A stretch of DNA of 64,000 bases from positions 1 through 64,000 of the forward strand of contig CAYOWK010000008.1 of assembly GCA_964407665.1 (NCBI GenBank), given 5' to 3'. A model generated the notes under the pieces. That model saw only the letters and a program-made list of their open reading frames with translations. It was not told the origin of the DNA and ran no database searches. Positions within the stretch are counted from its first letter, which is position 1; every line of letters starts with the position of its first letter. Position numbers and translations under genes: made by a program. Shown here one piece after another: positions 9,242 through 17,449 of this stretch. The DNA is from CAYOWK01 sp964407665 (GTDB taxonomy: Bacteria > Pseudomonadota > Alphaproteobacteria > Caulobacterales > Hyphomonadaceae).

Positions 9242-9425
9242 TTCACTCTGCCTTTCCCGGCTGTGCGGCGAGCCGCCTTGCCGGTTTGTCAGTCGACGAC
9301 CCCAAAGGCGGTCGCCTTCTACCTGTCCCCACCCCGCTGCAGAAAGCCCGCCGCGCAGCCTATTACCAAGTTCCCGCCTGGGGCCGATTGGTTACAGTCA
9401 AGGCCAACCCGACTGCAGTAGCTTA

Positions 9426-9857
9426 CTACCGGGTCGCCACGTCCTGCAAAAGCTCTTTCATCGGCTCCAGATCGTAGCCCGCCCCTGCGGCATGGCCGAT
9501 TATCTCATCCGGATTCCGCGATCCAACCGCTGCCTCGACGATAGACCAGGTCGTGATTGAACGCGTGCCGGACCGGCAGAACGCCAGAACCGGCTCGGTT
9601 GTCTCGGTCAGTATCTGCGCCAGAATTTCGACCGCATCAGGGCTGGGCGGCCCCTGAAACGGTGCATGGCGATAGGTAAGCCCTGCTGCCACTGCGGCGG
9701 CTTCCAGATCGGAACTCAGGGGCTGGCGCAGCTCCTCGCCGTCCGGACGGTTGTTGACGACATGACGGTAGCCAAGGCCCGCAGCCTCCGCCATGTCCTC
9801 AAGGGTCAGTTGCGGCGCGACCGCAAACCTGTCTGTAACCCGCCGGATGTCGGCCAT
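9426..9857 (-). CDS. DUF442/TIGR01244-type phosphatase-like protein
   Basis: 143 residues resembling the N-terminal domain of beta-lactamase-hydrolase-like (Blh) proteins. This is a small dual-specificity-phosphatase fold often tied to sulfide or sulfur handling. The active-site loop CRSGTRS (Cys94, Arg99) and the N-terminal NNRPDGE signature are present. ATG 9857 is chosen because GGGAAGGGA lies just upstream. It stands alone here, without the usual metallo-beta-lactamase partner domain. The upstream region carries a palindromic motif also seen near aroC. Confidence 0.85.
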   Translation of the reverse strand: MADIRRVTDRFAVAPQLTLEDMAEAAGLGYRHVVNNRPDGEELRQPLSSDLEAAAVAAGLTYRHAPFQGPPSPDAVEILAQILTETTEPVLAFCRSGTRSITTWSIVEAAVGSRNPDEIIGHAAGAGYDLEPMKELLQDVATR

Positions 9858-10202
9858 GCCGGTCCCTTCCCATAGCCAGAATTTCGCGCAGACTAGGGCC
9901 TGCATCGGCCAGACAATTCAAGTCTTGCATTTCAGCGGCAAGCTTATGGCCGCCTGCGGCGCATCGGCGCGCAATCGCGGCTTGACAGCGCCACGCCAGA
10001 CAGTGTGCCCTGCCGCCGGGCCGCGCCGCCCGCCGTTTCAACCCCGAACCGACGGGCCGTGTATCCGCGTGACAGAGTTTTCGTGACAAACAGCCCCGAG
10101 ATCAGCCCGGCAGGCACAGGAAGCGGCGTCACGCCCGAAGCCCCCAAGCCCTCAAGGTCCAGCGCCAGCAGGTCGTCCGCTCTGGCCCGGACGGCGGCCC
10201 GC
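9858..10202. other. Divergent intergenic region before oppB
   Basis: The gap holds the 22-base motif at 9907-9928 and a -35-like TTGACA at 9982-9987 without a clear -10. The oppB frame is open from about 10005, and a GTG at 10083 is an alternative start. No RNA gene is seen. Confidence 0.5.
9907..9928. promoter_or_regulatory. Palindromic motif shared with the aroC promoter region
   Basis: The core AGACAATTCAAGTCT (9911-9925) is a near-palindrome of 5-base half sites around ATTCA. The surrounding 22 bases match 39345-39366 except at two positions. Both copies lie between divergent genes. On the minus strand TTGAAT could act as a -35 box for the 9857 gene. The regulator is unknown. Confidence 0.45.
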
Positions 10203-11135
10203 ATGCCGTGGGGCTACATCTTCCGCCGCGTACTGACGGCCATCCCCACCATGCTGGCGATCATTACCGTCGCCTTCTTCATGATGCGCGCAGCGCCGGG
10301 CAACCCCTACTCGACGGAACGGAAGCTGACCCCGGAGGTCGAAGCGAACCTCAAGGCCAGCCTCGGCCTCGATAAGCCGCTCTGGCGGCAGTACACGGAC
10401 TATGTCGTGAACGTCGCCACGGGCGATCTCGGCCCGTCCATGAAGAACAAGGACAAGTCGGTCTCCGAACTCCTCGGCGAAGGGCTCCCCGTCAGCCTCA
10501 CCATCGGGGCGTGGGCGATGGGCCTTGCCATCGTCATCGGCACCGGCCTCGGCATGATGGCGGCGATCCGGCAGAACACAGCCGCCGATTATTCGGCGAT
10601 GGGCGTCGCGATGGTCGGCATCTCCATCCCCACCTTCGTCACCGGTCCGTTCCTGTCTCTTGTACTGGGGGTCTGGCTCAACCTGTTTGCCGCCGGCGGA
10701 CTCGACCTCGGCCGCATGAACTTCAACAACCTCTTCCTGCCAATCGTCACGCTGGCGCTGCCGCAGATCGCCATCATTTCGCGCCTGATGCGCGCCTCGA
10801 TGATTGAATCCATCCGCTCGAACTTCGTGCGGACCGCCCGTGCCAAGGGCATCTCGCAGTCGCGCATCCTCTGGCGGCACGCAGCTCCCGCAGCCGTGCT
10901 GCCCGTGATCTCCTACCTCGGCCCGGCCACCGTTGGCATCATCACCGGCTCGGTCGTGGTCGAGCGCGTGTTCGGCCTGCCCGGCATCGGCTCGTCCTTC
11001 ATCGACGGCGCGATGACCCGCGACTACACGCGCGTCATGGGCGCCGTCATCCTGTATGGCGGCCTCATCATTCTCTTCAACCTGATCGCGGACATCCTGT
11101 ACGCCATCGTGGATCCCCGGGTGCGGTACGAATGA
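10203..11135 (+). CDS. oppB: Oligopeptide ABC transporter permease, OppB-like
   Basis: 310-residue inner-membrane permease of the peptide/nickel importer family, with about six transmembrane segments. The start FRRVLTAIPTMLAIITVAF is the typical OppB/DppB first helix. The EAA-like cytoplasmic loop (RTARAKGISQSRILWRHAAP) contacts the ATPase. ATG 10203 puts the first helix in the standard place; a GTG at 10083 would add a 40-residue Ser/Ala/Pro-rich leader with no ribosome-binding site. The stop overlaps the oppC start (ATGA), implying translational coupling. No OppD/OppF ATPase is in the window. Confidence 0.9.
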   Translation: MPWGYIFRRVLTAIPTMLAIITVAFFMMRAAPGNPYSTERKLTPEVEANLKASLGLDKPLWRQYTDYVVNVATGDLGPSMKNKDKSVSELLGEGLPVSLTIGAWAMGLAIVIGTGLGMMAAIRQNTAADYSAMGVAMVGISIPTFVTGPFLSLVLGVWLNLFAAGGLDLGRMNFNNLFLPIVTLALPQIAIISRLMRASMIESIRSNFVRTARAKGISQSRILWRHAAPAAVLPVISYLGPATVGIITGSVVVERVFGLPGIGSSFIDGAMTRDYTRVMGAVILYGGLIILFNLIADILYAIVDPRVRYE

Positions 11136-12037
11136 CCCTCGCCGCAGCCTCCCCCGAAGAAAAGGCCGCCCTGCTCAACAAGGCTGCCGTCAAAGGCCGC
11201 TCGCTGTGGGACGACAGCCTGCGACGCCTCGTCCGCAACAAGGCGGCCATCGCCGGCATGGCCATCCTCGGCCTGATGGTCCTCATCGCGGTCATCGGCC
11301 CGTTTGTCTGGCCGCATGACTACGCCACCCAGTACCGCGAGAAGCTGCACATCGCGCCGACCTTCACGGACCTGCACCTGCTGGGCACGGACATCTACGG
11401 CCGCGATATCGTCGCCCGCGTGATGATGGGCTTGCGCATCTCGCTCGCCGTCGGCGCCGTCGCCACAGCCGTCAGCCTCGTCATCGGCGTGGCCTGGGGC
11501 GCCATCGCCGGTTTCGCAGGCGGGCGGGTCGACCAGCTGATGATGCGCATCGTCGACGTGATCTACGCGATGCCCTTCATCTTCTTCGTTATCCTCGTGA
11601 CGCTCGTCTTCGGCCGCTCGATCTTCCTGATCTTCCTCGCCATCGGCGCAGTGGAGTGGATGACCATGGCGCGCATCGTCCGAGGCCAGACGCTGGCCCT
11701 CAAGCAGCGCGAGTTCGTCGAGGCCGCACGCGCCTCAGGAGTTGGCCCCATCGGTCTGATCATCCGCCACATCCTGCCCAACCTGCTGGGCCCGGTGATT
11801 GTCTACGTGACGCTCACGATCCCGGTCGTGATCCTGCAGGAGAGCTTCCTCTCCTTTATCGGTCTCGGCGTCCAGGAGCCGCTGACCTCCCTCGGCCGCC
11901 TGATCTCGGAAGGCCAGCGCGAGATGGGCTACCCCTGGATGCTCGCCGCGCCTGCCGCCACGATGGTGATCACGCTCTTCAGCCTGAACTTCATCGGCGA
12001 CGGCCTGCGCGACGCCCTGGATCCGAAGGACCGCTAG
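11132..12037 (+). CDS. oppC: Oligopeptide ABC transporter permease, OppC-like
   Basis: 301-residue partner of OppB. It has the N-terminal cytoplasmic OppC extension (SLWDDSLRRLVRNKAAIAG), a first helix, the LLGTDIYGRDI motif typical of OppC/DppC, and the coupling loop EAARASGVGPIGLIIRHILPN. It ends overlapping by 4 bases with the convergent DUF4199 gene. With the 13325 binding protein it would import oligopeptides, energised by an ATPase encoded elsewhere. Confidence 0.92.
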   Translation: MTLAAASPEEKAALLNKAAVKGRSLWDDSLRRLVRNKAAIAGMAILGLMVLIAVIGPFVWPHDYATQYREKLHIAPTFTDLHLLGTDIYGRDIVARVMMGLRISLAVGAVATAVSLVIGVAWGAIAGFAGGRVDQLMMRIVDVIYAMPFIFFVILVTLVFGRSIFLIFLAIGAVEWMTMARIVRGQTLALKQREFVEAARASGVGPIGLIIRHILPNLLGPVIVYVTLTIPVVILQESFLSFIGLGVQEPLTSLGRLISEGQREMGYPWMLAAPAATMVITLFSLNFIGDGLRDALDPKDR

Positions 12038-12588
12038 GAAGCGCCGCCCGCACCTCGCGCCGGCATGAAGCGGCGGTTGCGCAGCAGCAGCGCGGTCACC
12101 AGCGACACAACCACGCCAAGCGGGAACATCTCGATGAAGCTGATCGGCATGCGGATGAGCGGGTTGGCGTAAGCGCTGGCCCAGGCCGCCGCCTCGGCTG
12201 CAGTCTTCTCGATCTCCGCCGCGCTCGCGCCCCGCGACCTTGCCTGCTCCACCATGGTCTCGGACATCATCGTTCCGAAATCCAGCCCGGACAGCCCGAG
12301 GACGATCTCCCAGCCGATGACCCACCCCAGCGTGGCCACGGCCGTGATCGCGAGCCCCATCCCGAACGCTGGCAGAAACCGGATCACGCCGCCCAGCGTC
12401 CCGTCGCGGTAGTGCTTGACCCCAAGGAACACGACCGTGAGCGCGACCAGCTGGGTGAGATAGCCGACAACAACGCCGTTCTCGGGCGGCGGCCCGCCAC
12501 TGCTCACCCACGATAGAGAGCTGGCCACCATGAAGCCGCCAACCAGAACGGCCCCGACGAGGCCAAAGACCAGGATCGTCCGAAACAT
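12034..12588 (-). CDS. DUF4199-family membrane protein
   Basis: 184 residues with four probable transmembrane segments (about 5-22, 45-60, 70-95, 148-170). The layout fits DUF4199: paired hydrophobic hairpins and a polar, alanine-rich stretch (MVEQARSRGASAAEIEKTAAEAAAWA) before the last helix. Function is unknown. ATG 12588 is used because upstream sequence in frame is not protein-like. It lies downstream of the LuxR-type regulator on the same strand, separated by a small hairpin, and the two probably form a unit. Its stop overlaps the oppC end. Confidence 0.75.
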   Translation of the reverse strand: MFRTILVFGLVGAVLVGGFMVASSLSWVSSGGPPPENGVVVGYLTQLVALTVVFLGVKHYRDGTLGGVIRFLPAFGMGLAITAVATLGWVIGWEIVLGLSGLDFGTMMSETMVEQARSRGASAAEIEKTAAEAAAWASAYANPLIRMPISFIEMFPLGVVVSLVTALLLRNRRFMPARGAGGAS

Positions 12589-12660
12589 GCGTGCATCCCC
12601 TCGCCGCTGAGACTGCTCCAGAGTTGCCGGCCAGCGAAGCAAACTCTCAATCGCCCGAAA

Positions 12661-12683
12661 GGGTGATTTTCGCGAAATCACCC
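12661..12683 (-). terminator. Hairpin between the LuxR-type gene and DUF4199 gene
   Basis: A perfect 9-bp stem GGGTGATTT/AAATCACCC closes a TCGCG loop. The flanking bases on the minus strand include only a short T run, so it may be a weak terminator or attenuating hairpin rather than a strong stop. Confidence 0.4.
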
Positions 12684-12705
12684 GTTTTCCGGAGCCCCGG
12701 CTCGA

Positions 12706-13158
12706 TCAGGGCAGGATGCCAAGCTGGCGCGCCTTGAGGATCGCCTCGGTCCGGCGGGAGGCCTCCAGTTTCTCGAACAGGCGCGAGACATGCGTCTTCA
12801 CCGTGTTAGGCGAGACGTTCAGTTCCGCAGCAATTTCCTTGTTGGACCGCCCTGCGGCCAGCCGCTCCAGCACCTCCATCTCCCGGTTGCTGAGGCCGAG
12901 TGTGACGATCACCGGATCATTGCGGACAAACCCTGGCGCTGCCGGACCAGCCTTGCGGAACAGCCGGGCGCCGGCCCATGCCCCAAGGGCCAGGAAGCCA
13001 ACGGCGATCAGTCCGACATAGATTTCCAGCGGATAGGTCCGCGCCAGAAACTGGAACTCCAGCCACTGCAGCGCAACGGCGGCCACCGCCATGATGGCGC
13101 CGTACAGCAGAATCGACCGGACCAGTCCCTTGTCGTTCATCGCCAGCCCAGGTCTCAC
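12706..13158 (-). CDS. Membrane-anchored LuxR-type DNA-binding regulator
   Basis: 150 residues. Two transmembrane segments (about 13-30 and 42-60) replace a receiver or ligand domain. They are followed by a LuxR-type helix-turn-helix (about 82-145) with the signature LSNREMEVLERLAAGRSNKEIAAELNVSPNTVKTHVSRL seen in parts. It would bind DNA from the membrane. GTG 13158 has AAGGGG 5 bases upstream; ATG 13140 is the alternative. It sits between oppBC and oppA on the opposite strand, followed by the DUF4199 gene, so the DUF4199 protein may be its sensor or partner. Confidence 0.85.
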   Translation of the reverse strand: MRPGLAMNDKGLVRSILLYGAIMAVAAVALQWLEFQFLARTYPLEIYVGLIAVGFLALGAWAGARLFRKAGPAAPGFVRNDPVIVTLGLSNREMEVLERLAAGRSNKEIAAELNVSPNTVKTHVSRLFEKLEASRRTEAILKARQLGILP

Positions 13159-13324
13159 CGCGGCCCCTTGCGACCCGCACCAGTTTTTGCGGCGCCGCCG
13201 GCCTTTTCACCGTCACCCTGCTCCTGAACAGGCTGTGATGATGGAAAGTCTTTCACGAAACAGCACTCTGACGATACTTACGAGCGCGGCAAACCGAAAG
13301 CCGCGAAACTGAGGGAGAGCCAAC

Positions 13325-14950
13325 TTGCCGAGACAGACCGGATCCTGGGCCCTGAAGGGCGTTCTGGCCGCCGCCATGCTGGCGCTGGCGGCCTGCGGCG
13401 GCAGCAGCGGCAGCGATGCGGGCTCCGATGCACAGTTCCGTCGCGGCATCGGCGCCAATCCGGATTCGATCGATCCCCACCAGGCCGAGGGCACCTGGGC
13501 GAACGACGTCATCGGCGACATGTTCATCGGCCTGTTCACCGAGGATGAGGCCGCGCGCCCGATCCCGGGCGTCGCGGACACCTGGGAAGTCTCTCCGGAC
13601 GGCCTCGTCTGGACCTTCAAGCTGAAGCAGACCCAGTGGTCGGACGGCCAGCCCGTCACCGCGAACGATTTCGTCTATTCCTTCCGCCGCCTCCTCAACC
13701 CCAAGACGGTCGGCGCGGTCTACGCTTCGCTCCAGTACGACATCAAGAACGCCCGCGCCGTTAATGGCGGCCTCATGCCCGTCGAGGAACTCGGCGTTAA
13801 GGCCTTGGATGACTACACGCTGGAGATCACGCTCGAGAACCCGGCCCCCTACCTCCCGGGCCTTCTCAAGCACTACACCGCCTACCCCATCCCCGCCCAC
13901 GTCGTGGAGAAGGTCGGCGACGACTGGACACGCCCCGAAAACCTCGTCGTCAACGGTCCCTACAAGGTCGTCGAATGGCGCTCGGGCGACTTCCTCCGCT
14001 CCGTGGCGAACGAGAATTTCGCCGGCGCGGCCGATCTCTGCTTCAAGGAAGTGATCTACCTTCCCGCCTCCGACCACGACGCCATGGTCCGCCGCGCACA
14101 GGCCGGCGAGATCGACATGAACAACTCCTTCCCCACCGGCCAGCTTGAAGACACCAAGAAGAAGCTGCCCGGCTGGCCGCGTATCGCGCCGATGATGGCG
14201 ACCACCTATGTCGTCACCAACACCCAGCGCGAACCCTTCACCGACAAGCGCGTGCGCCAGGCGCTCGCCATGGCGATGGACCGCGAATACGTTGTGGAAA
14301 GCATCCTCAAGGGAGGCCAGCTGCCCGCCTACAGCTTCGTGCCGCCTGGCATGAACGGCTACCCGCAGACCGCAGAGTTCACCTGGAAGTCGATGACCCG
14401 CGAGCAGCGACTCGCCGAGGCGAAGCGCCTTCTTGAGGAAGCGGGTTACGGCCCCAACAAGCCGCTGACCTTCGAGTACCTCTACCGCGCCACGGGCGAC
14501 AATCCGCGCATCGCGCCCGTGCTGCAGGCCAACTGGATGGACATCGCCGAGTGGGTGAAGCCGGAAGTCCGCCAGGTCGAGACGCAGGCGCTCTACAACC
14601 AGCTGCAGTCGAAGGACTATGCGATCTCCGACACCGGCTGGGTCGCCGACTACAACGACGCCTACAATTTCCTCTATCTCCTCGACAGCCGCACCGGCCC
14701 GATGAACTACGGCGACTACAAGAACCCGGCCTACGACGCGAAGCTCTCCGCCTCCGCCCTTGAGCTGGACGCCGGCGTTCGCGCCAACCTGCTGCGCGAA
14801 GCCGAGCAGATCCTGCTCGACGACGCCGCCGTCCTGCCCCTGCTCACCCGCGTGACGCAGGATATCGTCTCGCCCACCATCACCGGCTACGAAGACAACG
14901 CCGAAGACATCCACCGCACCCGCTACATGTGCCGCGTGGAGCCGAGCTGA
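13325..14950 (+). CDS. oppA: Peptide ABC transporter substrate-binding lipoprotein, OppA-like
   Basis: 541-residue family-5 extracellular solute-binding protein. A lipoprotein signal peptide ends in LALAAC with acylated Cys24. The mature protein begins RRGIGANPDSIDPHQAEG and contains the family-5 signature around VSPDGLVWTFKLKQ. The start is TTG at 13325, supported by GAGGGAGAG 5 bases upstream. It should deliver oligopeptides to OppB/OppC encoded 1.3 kb upstream. The two opposing genes between them mean it needs its own promoter. A strong hairpin terminator follows. Confidence 0.92.
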   Translation: MPRQTGSWALKGVLAAAMLALAACGGSSGSDAGSDAQFRRGIGANPDSIDPHQAEGTWANDVIGDMFIGLFTEDEAARPIPGVADTWEVSPDGLVWTFKLKQTQWSDGQPVTANDFVYSFRRLLNPKTVGAVYASLQYDIKNARAVNGGLMPVEELGVKALDDYTLEITLENPAPYLPGLLKHYTAYPIPAHVVEKVGDDWTRPENLVVNGPYKVVEWRSGDFLRSVANENFAGAADLCFKEVIYLPASDHDAMVRRAQAGEIDMNNSFPTGQLEDTKKKLPGWPRIAPMMATTYVVTNTQREPFTDKRVRQALAMAMDREYVVESILKGGQLPAYSFVPPGMNGYPQTAEFTWKSMTREQRLAEAKRLLEEAGYGPNKPLTFEYLYRATGDNPRIAPVLQANWMDIAEWVKPEVRQVETQALYNQLQSKDYAISDTGWVADYNDAYNFLYLLDSRTGPMNYGDYKNPAYDAKLSASALELDAGVRANLLREAEQILLDDAAVLPLLTRVTQDIVSPTITGYEDNAEDIHRTRYMCRVEPS

Positions 14951-15005
14951 TCACCGAGCGACTCATCTCCCTGCTGCGGGGGAGGATGTCCACCCAATAA
15001 ACAGA

Positions 15006-15034
15006 GGCCCTGCGCGCACGCGTGCAGGGCCTTT
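15006..15034 (+). terminator. Rho-independent terminator of oppA
   Basis: An 11-bp stem (GGCCCTGCGCG / CGTGCAGGGCC, one G-T pair) with a CACG loop is followed by TTT. It lies 56 bases after the oppA stop. Confidence 0.75.
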
Positions 15035-15062
15035 CTGCATCTTGGAGCACGCCATTGTCATT

Positions 15063-15091
15063 ATGGACCGATCAGTCCATAATCGGTCCAT
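15063..15091. promoter_or_regulatory. TetR operator overlapping the tetR start
   Basis: ATGGACCGAT (15063-15072) and ATCGGTCCAT (15082-15091) are perfect inverted 10-mers 9 bases apart. An internal TGGAC..GTCCA palindrome overlaps the first arm. The half-site GACCGAT/ATCGGTC resembles NemR-type operators of TetR regulators. The last arm covers the presumed start codon, which suggests tight autorepression and a very short leader. Confidence 0.7.
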
Positions 15092-15665
15092 GGCCAGGCC
15101 CATCCAGTTTGAAATCGAGACAGCGCGCGAACGCGCCATGCTGCTGTTCTGGCGAACGGGATACCAGGCCGCCTCCCTGCCGGATCTTCTTGAAGCGATG
15201 GGCATCAGCCGCAGCAGCTTCTATGCAGCGTTCGTCGACAAGCGCAGCCTGTTCGCCGAGTGCCTCGACCTGTTTGCCCAGCGGACTCACACCATCCTCG
15301 ACCAGGCGCGAGCCTCTCATCCGCCCGTCGCCGCGTTGCGATCCTTTTTCGAGCGCACCTTCGTTCGCGCAAATCAGGCGCAGGCCGGCTGGGGATGCAT
15401 GCTGGTCAACACCGTCGTGGAACTCGCCGGTGTTGACGACGACCTCAGCCAGCATGCCAGCCGGCATCTGTCAGGCGTTCAGGCGGCCTTCCAGCGCTGC
15501 CTGGCCGATGCAGGGTATGACCCGCACCGGTCTACCGAACTCGGCGCATTCCTGATGGTCTTCAACGAGGGCATGCGCGTCTCCAGCCGCCGCGCGCTCC
15601 CGCGCCGGCAACAGATCGACCGTATCGATGTCGCCTTTCGCTTGCTTGAGAGAGCGCCCGCATGA
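15090..15665 (+). CDS. TetR-family transcriptional regulator
   Basis: 191 residues. The N-terminal helix-turn-helix reads MARPIQFEIETARERAMLLFWRTGYQAASL..MGISRSSFYAAFVDKRSLF, in the style of YxaF/NemR-type TetR proteins. The C-terminal domain has GWGCMLVNTVVEL, a cysteine-bearing pocket motif found in this group. The start at ATG 15090 matches the family's MxRP beginning; earlier in-frame starts at 15063 and 15042 exist. The stop overlaps the dehalogenase start by ATGA, so regulator and enzyme are translationally coupled and presumably autoregulated. Confidence 0.9.
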   Translation: MARPIQFEIETARERAMLLFWRTGYQAASLPDLLEAMGISRSSFYAAFVDKRSLFAECLDLFAQRTHTILDQARASHPPVAALRSFFERTFVRANQAQAGWGCMLVNTVVELAGVDDDLSQHASRHLSGVQAAFQRCLADAGYDPHRSTELGAFLMVFNEGMRVSSRRALPRRQQIDRIDVAFRLLERAPA

Positions 15666-16564
15666 CCCACACCGCACCGCCTGCCGCGACGAAGAAATTC
15701 TGTGAAGTCGCTGGCAAGCGCCTCGCCTATCTGGAGGCCGGAGCCGGCGCGCCAATCGTGCTCCTGCACGGCAACCCGACGTCCAGCTATCTGTGGCGCA
15801 ATGTGATCCCCCACCTCGCAGGCAGCGGCCGGGTCATTGCGCCGGACCTCATCGGTCAGGGCGACTCAGACAAGCTGCCCGGGTCCGGCGGGCCGGACCG
15901 CTACTCGTTCGAAACCTCCTACACCTTCCTGTCCGCCCTGCTCGACGCCCTGGGAGTCGAAAAGGACGTCACGCTTGTCCTGCACGACTGGGGCAGCGCG
16001 CTGGGCTTCCACTGGGCGCGCCTGCATCCCGAACGTGTCCGGGCGATCGCCTACATGGAAGGCATCGTCATGCCGATTCCATCATGGGACGACTGGCCCG
16101 AGAAGGCGCGCGGCATCTTCCAGGGATTTCGCTCACCGAAGGGCGAAGACCTGATCCTCAAGCGCAACATGTTCATCGAAGCCGTGTTGCCGAGCTCCAT
16201 CCTGCGCAAGCTGACAGACGAGGAGATGGCCCACTACCGCGCGCCCTTCCTCGCTGAAGCAGACCGGCAGGTCACCCTGAACTGGCCCCGGCAGATCCCC
16301 ATCGCCGGAGAGCCCTCGCACATGGTCGCGCTCGTCCAGCAGTACGCGGACTGGCTGAAGACAAGCCCGATACCCAAGCTGTTCATCAACGCCGAGCCCG
16401 GTTCGATCCTGGTGGGCCGGCAGCGCGACTTCTGCCGGACCTGGCCCAGTCAGACCGAAGTCACGGTCAGCGGTCTGCACTTCATCCAGGAGGATTCGGC
16501 GGACGAAATCGGCGAAGCCGTCGCCAGCTGGCTGGCGCGCCTTCCGGGGAGCATCGAGTCATGA
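15662..16564 (+). CDS. Haloalkane dehalogenase (LinB/DhaA subfamily)
   Basis: 300-residue alpha/beta hydrolase. It carries the full set of HLD-II residues: Asn38 (HGNPTSSYLWR) and Trp110 for halide binding, nucleophile Asp109 (HDWGSALGF), acid Glu133 (YMEGIV) and base His273 (GLHFIQED). FINAEPGSIL near 241-250 also resembles LinB. It would hydrolyse carbon-halogen bonds in haloalkanes to alcohols in the cytoplasm. Native substrates of such enzymes are often unclear. It is coupled to tetR upstream and DUF1330 downstream through 4-base overlaps, so all three are one induced operon. Confidence 0.93.
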   Translation: MTHTAPPAATKKFCEVAGKRLAYLEAGAGAPIVLLHGNPTSSYLWRNVIPHLAGSGRVIAPDLIGQGDSDKLPGSGGPDRYSFETSYTFLSALLDALGVEKDVTLVLHDWGSALGFHWARLHPERVRAIAYMEGIVMPIPSWDDWPEKARGIFQGFRSPKGEDLILKRNMFIEAVLPSSILRKLTDEEMAHYRAPFLAEADRQVTLNWPRQIPIAGEPSHMVALVQQYADWLKTSPIPKLFINAEPGSILVGRQRDFCRTWPSQTEVTVSGLHFIQEDSADEIGEAVASWLARLPGSIES

Positions 16565-16881
16565 CGGATCAGCCGGTCTACCTGATCGCCAATCTCGTGG
16601 TGCAGGACGCTGCGGAGTACCGGAAGTACGAGAAGGGGTTCTTCCCGCTTCTGAAGAAATATGGCGGAGAGTTCCTCACCTACGACGACAACCCCTTCAC
16701 CTTCGAGGGCGTCTCACCGCGACCCGGCCGCGTGATCATGTTCCGGTTCCCCTCCGAGGAGGCTGCGAAGCGCTGGTATGCCGACCCCGACTACCAGGCG
16801 CTCTCCGAACACCGGCGCGCGGCGACGCAACTCCAATTCCTGACCATGGTCCACAGCCTCCCGCCCCGGCCAGCTTACTGA
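16561..16881 (+). CDS. DUF1330-family protein (ferredoxin-like alpha/beta barrel)
   Basis: 106 residues with the DUF1330 pattern: an N-terminal strand (YLIANLVVQDAAEYRKYEKGFFPLLKKYGGEF), then VIMFRFPSEEAAKRWYADPDYQALSEHR. These small proteins form dimeric alpha-beta barrels and are related to monooxygenase and EthD-like folds. ATGA overlap with the dehalogenase places it third in the tetR operon. It may handle a product of, or assist, dehalogenation; that role is inferred from context only. Confidence 0.9.
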   Translation: MTDQPVYLIANLVVQDAAEYRKYEKGFFPLLKKYGGEFLTYDDNPFTFEGVSPRPGRVIMFRFPSEEAAKRWYADPDYQALSEHRRAATQLQFLTMVHSLPPRPAY

Positions 16882-16927
16882 GCGCGCGAGAGGGAACGGA
16901 CGATGAGGGATGAAGCGATGAGCCGCG

Positions 16928-17449
16928 TCATCCCTCGGCCAGCTGGAGGCGCGCCGCCATGTGTTCGGCGAGCTTGTCCAGCGTCTGGTAGCCGAATTCG
17001 ACGGCGCCGAAGCCCATGCCTCTCTCGCGGTGCGCACGTGTCGGATGCATCTGGCGCAGGGTGAGCACCGTCTTGCCGTCGGCCTGCTCGTCAAACGTGA
17101 GCAGCATCCGGAACCTGCCCGGATCGATATCCGTGTCCGAACCATGATCGACCTCGATCAGGCGCGGCCGGTCGATCCGCAGAAAGGTCATCCGGTTGTC
17201 ATAGCGAACGTCAGCGCCCACCATGTCGAACCGCCACACACCGCCCTCGCGGATGTCCGCCTCGTGCGTCTCGATCGTCAGGCCTCTGGGCCCGAACCAT
17301 ATCGCGAGCTGGTCGGGATCGGTCCACGCATCGAAGACGCTCTCGCGCGGCGCATCGATCACGCGCGACAGAACGATCTCGCGATCGAGCGGCCAGGCGG
17401 ACCAGGCAGACCCCGCCCATGCAGCCAGTTCACTGGAGCTGTCGGTCAT
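16928..17449 (-). CDS. SRPBCC (AHSA1-like) ligand-binding protein
   Basis: 173 residues of the START/Bet v1-like AHSA1 family. Family features seen are REIVLSRVIDAPRESVFDAWTDPDQLAIWFGP near 22-54, GGVWRFDMVGADVRYDN, and a C-terminal amphipathic helix (GYQTLDKLAEHMAA). The start at ATG 17449 overlaps the ArsR stop (ATGA). ArsR-SRPBCC pairs of this kind are widespread, and the SRPBCC member likely binds a hydrophobic small molecule; the ligand is unknown. Confidence 0.92.
   Translation of the reverse strand: MTDSSSELAAWAGSAWSAWPLDREIVLSRVIDAPRESVFDAWTDPDQLAIWFGPRGLTIETHEADIREGGVWRFDMVGADVRYDNRMTFLRIDRPRLIEVDHGSDTDIDPGRFRMLLTFDEQADGKTVLTLRQMHPTRAHRERGMGFGAVEFGYQTLDKLAEHMAARLQLAEG

Noticed and set aside
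13253..14914. 553-codon minus-strand frame opposite oppA
   Set aside because: Val/Gly/Asp-rich shadow frame; oppA on the other strand has a lipobox and a full binding-protein domain.
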